Assembly: GCA_019914995.1 (NCBI GenBank)
Contig: CM034130.1
Location: 2,294,001-2,358,000 of the forward strand
Reading direction: 5' to 3'
Source of the DNA: Acanthochlamys bracteata
Lineage: Eukaryota; Streptophyta; Magnoliopsida; Pandanales; Velloziaceae
DNA length: 64,000 nucleotides
Below are positions 52,200 through 64,000 of the stretch, one piece after another (within the stretch, counting starts at the first letter, position 1; each line of letters begins with the position of its first letter). The translations under genes and the position numbers were made by a program. The notes under the pieces were generated by a model. It worked only from the letters and a program-made list of their open reading frames with translations. It ran no database searches and had not been told where the DNA came from.

Positions 52200-53960
52200 C
52201 CGCCGGGGCTCGAAAGCAGTAGTACTCCGAAGGAACGAAATGTTTACAACCGCGAGGTCCGCCTCTTCCAATCAACGGCAAGTCTTCAGCGGTAACCTCA
52301 AGAACAACGCGACTCTCGAGAATTAACTGGTCCTTGTCTGAAACGCGAAATGGATGAAGTGGCAATGCGTCATTGACTACTGAGCTCCGGGTTTTCCGGA
52401 TATTTTGTCGATTTTGCTGATTCTGATTGGTTCAGATTACTGTGGGCCCTACATAAATTTCTTTCAAGTTTCAAGAGAATTGATCTCTCCAACAAACTAA
52501 AATAATAAATACTTAAAACAAATCCCAGGTAGTGGGTCAGGTTGGGGTTTACTTGTTTGGTCGAGAGCGGTTTGAGTTAGAGGTGATAATAGAAATTAGC
52601 ATTTCAAATTCGGATTCATCTATTAATAATGAGATTAAAATAATTTAATTCTAACCTGATTCACCCATAGCTCAAAATTATTAAACTAACTAAATATATT
52701 TAATAATCCAGAGTCAAATTATATTAACTTATTCAATAATCAAATTTATTAAAATAAAATTTATATAAATTAATTTCTAATAATAATAATAAACATTATT
52801 TAAGTATTATATATTCAAAACAATAAAAAAGTTGATTCTAATAATTCTATAAACTATAAAAAATTAATCAAAATATAAAAAGTAAGCCAAAAAATATATA
52901 AGATAAATTGAAATAATAAGATTATTGTTCTACTTATTCATGATTATTAATTAATATATATGAAATAACTAACTATATTTTACATATTAGATGAGTCTAC
53001 TTTTTATCAATCCCTAATTGATTCTAACTTATTTGATTTATCATATCTATTTCGCATTGATCTTATACTGATACGGATCCGTCTAAAATTATACCTGAAA
53101 CTGATCTAAATAAATTTATATTAGGTTGGATTTGCAGAGATCATATTTGTCACCTTTAGTTTGAGTTTGGTCAAAACTTAGAAAGTGTTTTAATTACACA
53201 AACTTATTTTTTTCAGCCAAATTTTGAATTCAAACTCATTTTTTATATTTCAATTTATTGCATACTCACTAAACTCATATATAATCCACTTCTTATAAAA
53301 CTCAATTATATCGAATTCCGTTTCTAGAAACTTATTTGCTACCAATTAAACATACCCTTAAACCAAACTAACCCAGTGGCAACCCTAACTGGCTAATATT
53401 TTTATTGTTTTGCATTATCAGCCACTTTGCCTATATCTTGATGCAACTTGCCAACAAATCAAAGGTCTACAATGCCAACACTGTTGATATAGATGAAGGT
53501 GATTCTTGAAAGTGCTTTTTTAAAATGAGTTTTTATATAATGAAAAGTATGAAGCGAAATATAAGAGATCACAAACTTAGATTGCTCGCGGCTAAATATG
53601 AAATCGATTTATTATTTTTAGGTAATGAGCTCTATTCTTTTATCTACAAAATAAAAATAATTAAAAAAATCTTCCGACATAGAATTTTTCATATACCTCC
53701 TAATTTTTTAAATAAATTCTATAAAATATTGCATAAAAATTTATTGAAAAAAGTAAATAAAAGGTTGAAATGACAAAAAATTAGAAAAGCAAAATCAAGC
53801 ATGACTACCCAGAGCATTTTCATTTACAAAGAAATTAAAGTCCATAACCTAAAGATATTTTCGAAGTAAGTGGCACACATTTGGGCACATTCCCCTGCCA
53901 GTGCCAAAAAAAAAAAAAACCTACTCCACAGCCTTGCACCACTTCAGTTCAAGGCAGGTG
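52200..53960. other. Upstream region of the HGSNAT-like gene
   Basis: 52200-52570 is promoter and 5' UTR of the HGSNAT-like gene. 52578-53158 is a hAT MITE. 53505-53780 is an AT-rich block resembling the local MITE family (cttgaaagtgcttttttaaa at its left edge). The open frame inside that block has no protein signature. The RING-H2 3' end lies at the right. Confidence 0.45.
52578..53158. mobile_element. Non-autonomous hAT MITE with perfect 8-bp duplication
   Basis: A 581-bp AT-rich element. Its left end is TAGAGGTGATAATAG and its right end, reverse-complemented, is TAAAGGTGACAAATATG, giving imperfect inverted termini. It is flanked on both sides by an identical 8-bp direct repeat, GTTTGAGT (52570-52577 and 53159-53166), the hallmark target duplication of hAT transposition. 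No coding capacity. It lies about 380 bp upstream of the HGSNAT-like start codon. Confidence 0.85.
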
Positions 53961-54320
53961 TTACATGGAGAGAAGGAACCACAAGACCAACTCTTCTTCA
54001 GTGAACTCCTTTACTCTCCTTGTATCTGTGGCTTCAACGTCGACTATTAGTAATCGACATAAAGGGCAAGTCCTCTGGTGCAACACAAGCCACCTGTTTA
54101 CACATTCTGCATGGAAAACATGGCAGCAGGGAAGTCTCCTAGTGCCTTCTCCTTCCTTCAGTCTTGATAAACAAACGCAACATTCTCCATCACCCTCTTC
54201 TGATAAGTTTGCTTTGCAATAAACTAGACTATTTGGCACGTTCATTGTGCAGATAACCCTGAAAGCTCTGCTCCTGAGCCATAGAAGTTGAGAGATAACA
54301 ACGTTGGTGAGCTTGTTCAT
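53961..54320 (-). CDS. Small RING-H2 E3 ubiquitin ligase
   Basis: An intronless frame of 119 aa starting at ATG 54320. The RING-H2 finger spans residues 47-88: Cys47, Cys50, Cys65, His67, His70, Cys73, Cys85 and Cys88, with conserved Trp77 and a Pro after Cys85. This gives the C-x2-C ... C-x-H-x2-H-x2-C ... C-x2-C pattern that coordinates two zinc ions and recruits an E2 enzyme. The N-terminal 40 residues are moderately hydrophobic (VVISQLLWL) but short for a membrane anchor. The tail is acidic. Size and layout resemble the RHA2/XERICO-like small RING-H2 proteins of plants, often linked to ABA and stress responses; that placement is tentative and the substrate is unknown. Confidence 0.87.
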   Translation of the reverse strand: MNKLTNVVISQLLWLRSRAFRVICTMNVPNSLVYCKANLSEEGDGECCVCLSRLKEGEGTRRLPCCHVFHAECVNRWLVLHQRTCPLCRLLIVDVEATDTRRVKEFTEEELVLWFLLSM

Positions 54321-55918
54321 GGGATCGATCGATGAGAAGAATGAAGGTGATGTTTCTGGAGATTGTCAGATGTCTTATAACATAGCAGCTATATAAAAAT
54401 GCGTTTGTTCGTGTGTTAAGGAGTCTATTTTGAGGAAGGGTTGAATTAGTTTGCTTAGATTACAAGAGTAGTCATGGAGAAGTTAGTTGCACCAACACTT
54501 CAATACCAAGCCATCATGAAAGAATAACGAGCAACAGAAGTCGATCTATATTCTTCCACAGATTAATTTCGAAGTAATCAAATACTTCCGACCAAAAAGA
54601 AGATCATTCCTCGGAGGTGTAGCTGATCACTAGGAAATTGAATGTCGTCGTCTTTCCATTACATGTAACAACTGACTAATTAGTTGCAGGTTCTGACATA
54701 GATATATATTATGTCAAACATCACGGCAGTTGAACTTTCAGTTAAAAGGTGGCCCTTGTCAATGTCAGATAGACAGGGTGCTAACCAGGGACTTTATTAC
54801 CAGATAATTCTGACCTTGCAATTGCAGCTTAAGATAACTAGTGTTAAATAATGTTTCAGAAAGTAGTTTTTAAAAGTTTTTGTAACATTACTAAAAAAAG
54901 TTTTAGTAAATAAAATTTACTTACGACTTAAAAAGCATCTGTGATTGTTTTTGAAATAAATTTTCTAAAACAAACAATGACTTATAAAGACAAAAAAATA
55001 TGCACTTATTAGCGAGTAACGAAAATAATTTTGCAAAAGTTTCTTGGAAAACAACTATTGAAAATAAACTCCATTTTGTTTTGATTTTTATTTAAAAGTG
55101 AATATAAAAACCGGATTCATTTCTATTTAGCCGACCGACGTCTCTACCCACCGGCAACTTCTGAAGTAACAATTTTTATTTACAAAAATAATTGTTGAAA
55201 ATACATATTCAAAGTGAGTATTAAAAATAAAATTTTTAGTGCAAAGATACATGAAATTCATTAAGATTCAATTTTTTGAGAGAAAATTTAAATTCTGTAG
55301 AAAATAAAACACGACCTTTTTTAAAAAAAGGAGACTTTGTGTAATTCAGCCCGAGCATGAATCAGAACAAGTTAAAGTTACTACACAAATATAGCAAAAA
55401 TTTACATAGTGAAATTTTCTATTACTTATTATTATTTTTTTATTAAGAAAAATAAATTTTATTTTTAAAAATAAATAAAATATCTTCCTTTTTAAAAATT
55501 TTATTTTAAAATCATTCCAAACGCTAAATGTAGTTTTTTTTTACTTATATAATAACTTTAATTTTAATAAATTATGAAAAAAGTTTACATGTGCATCGAT
55601 CTCTTATCAATACGTCGAGATTATTTCGCTAAGCTTTTCACGTCTGCATGCCCAACACCCAGAAGCAGGAGAGCTATTTGTTCCCAACCTTATAAGTTTA
55701 ACTGCGATGAAAAAGTGGAACAAAAAAGAAAAGGGCAGAAGGTACCGGAACTAGACAGATTGAAGCGACGCCACCGTGAAGAATTTTGAAACAATCTTCA
55801 ATAATTTCATTGGTGCCAGCTAAATATCATCGTCTCTCCTAATTCATTAGCTTGTTAATATCCATACTTCAACAATTCCTGGAATTCATTCTTACAAAAG
55901 ATAAAATAGCAAAGTTTT
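54321..55918. other. Intergenic region, RING-H2 to preY-like
   Basis: The left part is the RING-H2 promoter. AT-rich MITE-like fragments lie near 54850-55100 and 55390-55525; the latter ends in CCAAACGC followed by TAA, the end signature of the local Tourist-like family. No gene recognised. Confidence 0.4.
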
Positions 55919-57647
55919 TCATGCATTTGATTTACCACCAGCATCATCATCATTGAGCAACTTTCCGTCCTTTGGCACCAGGCAAGGAATCCCATCCACT
56001 ATCTGCAAAATTGGAAGAAATCTTTAAGAAGATAAAGTCTGGAAACTCCATTATAAAATAGCAAGCAACACTGAAGATATATCTAGTTATGACCTGGATA
56101 ATTAGTAGATACGAAATCACTGGAACCTCTATTCGTCGTATTTGTGCTTAAGCTTGGAACAAGGTAAGTTTGCACCAAAAGTAACATTCTCCCATATCTA
56201 TTTCACAAGTGCCTATATTTTCTTTTCATATTTTTGAGCAAGTTATGCGTACCCCTTTTTGTATACCGACATATGTATCAAAAAGTTAAAGTCAATCACA
56301 CAAAGGTAAATGAGATTATTACAAGAAAATGCCAATGATATTCCCCTTGCTCAAACTACAACGATAAAAGCCATTCCATCTCAATTTAGTATTTTCTTCA
56401 TGTCATTTGAAGTCACCTTCATTGCTATGAGCTTCATTTTAGTCTTAGCTCAATTTGACGGAGCTTTAATGTGTGTCAAACCAACCTAGTTTCCCACAAG
56501 TTCAGATAAATAGTCACTTTAGCAAATAGACTAACCAATTATGCATTCAAGTGAATAATTGATTTGCCCACATTTTCATATAGGTAGGCTTCTTGTATGT
56601 CTGGTCATCCTTTATTTGACACAGGTTTATTATCTAGTGCCTAACACCGACTGAAGATGGATATTTGTATCCCATGAGATGCTCGATGGTATTTGTAATA
56701 GTTTTGATATCATATCAAAACTATCAGAGCATTATCAGTGAAAATATCTTTAATGTATATTCAGGCCTGTTCATTTGCACAGAACATAACAAAACATACG
56801 TTTTAAAATTGACTGAAGTGAGGTCTTAGAAACATTACCAAGTGAAATAAAACAAACTAAATTGAAATAGAATAACTTCAAAATTTTTATAAACCTAAAT
56901 CACTTTTATATAATGTGAAGCCATTTACAATAGAATATATACTTTTATATGTTTTATGAATTATTAAAATACAAAATACTCGACATTTTGTTCGTTTTTA
57001 CCACAAAGGTAACACCAGAACTTCTTTCTCACTTATCAAAACTGACTTTTCTAACCCCTAAGGACCCACCTTCTAACATTTCTATTTCCTAACATTACTA
57101 TCACTTATATGCGAGTTAACAGCTCCGTATGCATGATCAACCATCACTAATGGCATCAAAACAGCAGAGCTGCTGATCTATGGTGAAACATAGTCTTCCT
57201 TAAAAAATAAGACAATTGATGGCTTCAGATTTGATAAGCAGTTATTCAGTTATTATAACAGTTAACATTTACCGATAATAAGAGACCAAAACGCGAGTTC
57301 AACATAAGACGATCGCAGTTTACCAATTAAGCTAAATCTGAACATAAAGGGGGTAAGAATAATCTCTTTCTAAGAATGTTAGAGGTTACTAACTCACCGG
57401 GTAGGAGATACCAAGCGCGTCGCTGATCAAGGATTGGGAACCAGCGCACTGCCTGAGAAACAAACAAAAAATTGGATTTAAATTCCTTCCGGAGAACAAA
57501 AAGAAACATTCAGTTTGATTTCAATTTTTGAGAAACATGGAGAAACCTGAGGGGTTGTTTGGAGAGAGGGCAAACAAGAATATCGGAAAGGGCTTTGGAG
57601 ATACCGGAGGCAGCGTCCCTGAGCAACACCTTGTTCGCCCGTACCAT
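55919..57647 (-). CDS. preY/Trm112-like small protein, probably mitochondrial
   Basis: Three minus-strand exons: 57647-57547, 57452-57398 and 56002-55919 (TGA), giving 79 aa. The core ILVCPLSKQPLRQCAGSQSL, then ISDALGISYPIVDGIPCLVP, is the Trm112-like fold of UPF0434/preY proteins; human PREY has LVCPLSKKPLR and GIAYPIIDGIP at the same positions. Family members assist coenzyme Q biosynthesis and complex I assembly by stabilising partner methyltransferases in mitochondria. The N-terminal 20 residues (MVRANKVLLRDAASGISKAL) could form an amphipathic targeting helix, although Asp11 is unusual. Intron 2 is 1,395 bp. Exon boundaries are supported by phase continuity and conservation; the single ATG at 57647 fits the family size. 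Confidence 0.88.
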
Positions 57648-58307
57648 TTCTCTCCCAGAAGAAGAGGAAGCACACAAGCAACTGGAGCCGGCAGCTGTGA
57701 CCCTGATTCCTGAACTAAACTATAAACCAAACGCGCTAACCGGATAGTTCTTTTCTTTTCCTTTTCTTTTTCCTTAAAATAGAAAGTCGGAGTAACTGTG
57801 GGATCTTTCCCCTTTTCTTTCATTTATTTGATTCAAGAGAAACAAAGAAAAAATTAGCTATAAATTAATCACAACTAAATAAAAGTAATCTATTTACTCA
57901 TCATACATAGCGCATGAAAACAACCAAGTAAAACTACAGGCTCTCCTCTGTGGTCAACAACTGAGCAAATTTTTTTCTGAGTGGCATCAGTTTACGAAAA
58001 CAAAAGAGCTCGGTTATATTCTGTCAACAAGATTAAGGCCCCACTTGACAGTGCTTATTTTGGACTTAAAATCCGAAATAAGCACTTTACAGTACATATA
58101 GTGTTTGGCAAAAAAAAAAAAAAAGCTGCTTACTGTGGCTTTAAAAGGAGAAAAAAAAGCTCCTAAGTTGTCACTAGGACTAGCTTAGCATATATATTTC
58201 AGAAAGGTAAAATCAGTGTGGTGAGAAAAATGAACATTACATGATTCAACTTACAACAGAAGCCAAATATTGCTGAAGATAATGACTAGCAAAGATGATA
58301 AGGAAGC
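57648..58307. other. Spacer between preY-like and MSI-like genes
   Basis: It holds the preY-like promoter at the left and the MSI-like 3' UTR at the right. Between them, 58050-58086 is a 37-bp near-perfect foldback, and an A-run lies near 58110-58124. No gene. Confidence 0.45.
58050..58086. repeat. 37-bp near-perfect foldback
   Basis: Arms AGTGCTTATTTTGGA (58050-58064) and TCCGAAATAAGCACT (58072-58086) are inverted with one mismatch in 15, around a 7-bp centre. It probably belongs to a small MITE, since the surrounding ccacttgaca and gtgtttggca words look like transposon termini. Confidence 0.7.
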
Positions 58308-62409
<4,102 letters not shown>

Positions 62410-64000
62410 TTTCTTTTTCTGGAGCGCGCGAGCGAGGGTCTCTAATTTTCCCGCGAAAAATGTATCGGAATACACAGACCCCTTTTATTATAGTTGGGTA
62501 TAGCTCGAACCCATTGAGACACAAAGTGGGCCGAGGGCTTTGCTAAGTGAAGTTTGTAACATTAGTTCGGCCATGAACACAGTAATCCAGCTGTCGCCAT
62601 TCCTTGAAGTCTCGCCGGTGTCTCCGCTTTCGTCGAATTCTCTGCTGTCACCGGAGCTCCGGTGAATTACGTTTACCTTTGACACCATTTTTGAAGAAGA
62701 ACGTTAGCGGAGAACAAATGTAGACGAAATCCACTTTGAGTACTTTGTTCTCGTCGCCGTCTTCAAGGAATAAACAGAGCTCAATGTATATATATGTCAG
62801 CGCAGAATTATGAAAAACATAAATGAAGATATAAAGATTGATAGATGTGTTATGTTTATATATACGCTCTAACGATTGTGAGCAGTTTCAAGTTGTTCCT
62901 TGTTTTGTATAGCTTCTTCAGCTTATAGCCACGCCTCATTGACGGATGCGTAAAATAGATAGCAAAAATATTTCTTTAAGCAGTGTGTGTAAATTTTGCG
63001 CTTTCATTTGTTATTGTGATTACTTTCGAAGTACTTATTATTTTAACAAATATATTATATTTTAATTAAATAGTTATGGTATTTTATATATATAGTTTTT
63101 TAAATATAAAAATATATATATGAAAAATTTTATGTGTATAAGTTTTATTATTTTTTAAAATAAAGAAAATTAAATTTATTTAATTTTTTAAAATATATTT
63201 TATTTAAAAAAAATTTTATTTCATATTTTTACATTTTTTCGTAATTGTTTAGACGATTTTGAAGTGCTTTTAAAAAATATTTTTAAAAACAAAAAATATT
63301 TTATTCTCTTTCAAAAAAATTTGCGATACTTTTTTGACTAAAAAAATAATTAAAATAAATAATAATAAAATCTTACTATATACATAATTTTTTATATTTT
63401 TTAAATTTTAAACAATTTTATAAAAAATTATAAAAATTTATTAAAAATATATATATTAAAAAATTATGTTTTTGAAATGGAATGCTCCGGAGCAGTACAT
63501 ATAATAACACAATATGCATGTCTAATGTGCACAGTCATATCATTTTTCACCTGCAAAGTACCAATTACTCTCTAAATCAGATTTTAAATTTTAGAAATCA
63601 AATTAATCGCATAGCTTTCATATCGTAATTAAATCTATAGTTTTCTAACTCTTAATAATTATACTTTATATTAAATAAGTATTAAAATTTATAAAAATTT
63701 ATAGATAGAAATTAAAATTAGGTAAAATAAATATTTTTATTTTAACATCCAATAATTTAAAATTTTTTAAATGTGTTCTTATAACTCTATCAAATACACA
63801 CTTAATAAAAGTAACAATAATTATGTTGAATACCTAATATTATTATAGTCCTACAATTAAACAAAATTTCAGAAATATATCAATCAGAAATTAGTCTAGT
63901 AGTATAATTTATTCTAAAAAGTATTAAATGCTTCTAAAAAATTTCATCCAAATATCTTAAATATAATATCTTTCTTATAATTTATTTTTAGGAGACATCT
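62410..64000. other. Upstream region of the MSI-like gene and window end
   Basis: 62410-62800 is the MSI-like promoter or leader and includes a short open frame (62488-62688). About 63000 to the end is very AT-rich. 63247-63480 resembles a member of the local AT-rich MITE family (TGTTTAGACGATTTTGAAGT at its left edge). Nothing coding is recognised to 64000. Confidence 0.45.
62488..62688 (-). CDS. Possible uORF or small gene upstream of MSI-like gene
   Basis: ATG 62688 opens 66 codons (MVSKVNVIHRSSGDSREFDE ...) ending at a TAA about 80 bp before the MSI-like ATG. A TATA-like tatatata on the minus strand lies about 95 bp upstream, near 62787, so the frame probably sits in a transcript leader. 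I do not recognise the product. It may be an upstream ORF of the MSI-like mRNA, part of its 5' UTR by chance, or a separate small gene. Confidence 0.3.
   Translation of the reverse strand: MVSKVNVIHRSSGDSREFDESGDTGETSRNGDSWITVFMAELMLQTSLSKALGPLCVSMGSSYTQL

Noticed and set aside
53525-53773. 82-codon plus-strand frame
   Set aside because: Lys/Ile/Phe-rich translation of an AT-rich repeat block with no domain.
62410-62475. N-terminal extension of the MSI-like protein
   Set aside because: It opens at GTG, not ATG, and has no family similarity.

Overview
This window looks like nuclear DNA of a eudicot plant. The genes are split into many short exons by AT-rich, mostly GT-AG introns. Their products are plant families: a class III peroxidase, a PIP2 aquaporin, a phytocyanin and an FD-type bZIP. 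The intergenic DNA is very AT-rich and holds MITEs, hAT relics and a LINE fragment. I cannot name the species from sequence alone. I see no bacterial, organellar or viral genes and no CRISPR array.

Layout. 0.6-2.4 kb: 3' part of a METTL23-like methyltransferase gene (+). 3.5-4.9 kb: complete four-exon class III peroxidase very like Arabidopsis PRX64 (-), convergent with it. 8.2-11.4 kb: five-exon TRAPPC2L-like trafficking gene (+). 13.3-13.7 kb: single-exon 132-aa plant protein of unknown function (-), divergent from a two-exon blue copper protein gene at 15.2-15.9 kb (+). 18.5-19.6 kb: four-exon PIP2 aquaporin (-). 19.6-31.6 kb: about 12 kb with no intact gene, filled with AT-rich MITEs, a hAT-type MITE and a decayed hAT transposase. 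31.6-36.6 kb: six-exon LARP1-type La-motif gene (+). 41.0-42.0 kb: three-exon FD-like bZIP (+). 45.9-52.2 kb: twelve-exon HGSNAT-like membrane acyltransferase gene (-), followed upstream by a clean hAT MITE. 54.0-54.3 kb: single-exon RING-H2 gene (-). 55.9-57.6 kb: three-exon preY/Trm112-like gene (-). 58.3-62.4 kb: five-exon MSI2/MSI3-type WD40 gene (-) with a LINE fragment in an intron.

The genes belong to unrelated pathways: lignification, trafficking, water transport, RNA binding, flowering and meristem transcription, ubiquitination, mitochondrial assembly and chromatin. I see no co-functional cluster and no convincing undescribed biological system. The best leads are transposon-related: a repeated Tourist-like family, a LINE with an 18-bp target duplication, and a hAT MITE with a perfect 8-bp duplication. 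There are also two GC-AG introns, a variant 14-3-3 docking tail on the FD protein, and a 16-bp duplicated ACGT-core element. Exon borders were read by hand from splice signals, reading-frame continuity and family conservation, so they are models and not transcript evidence.
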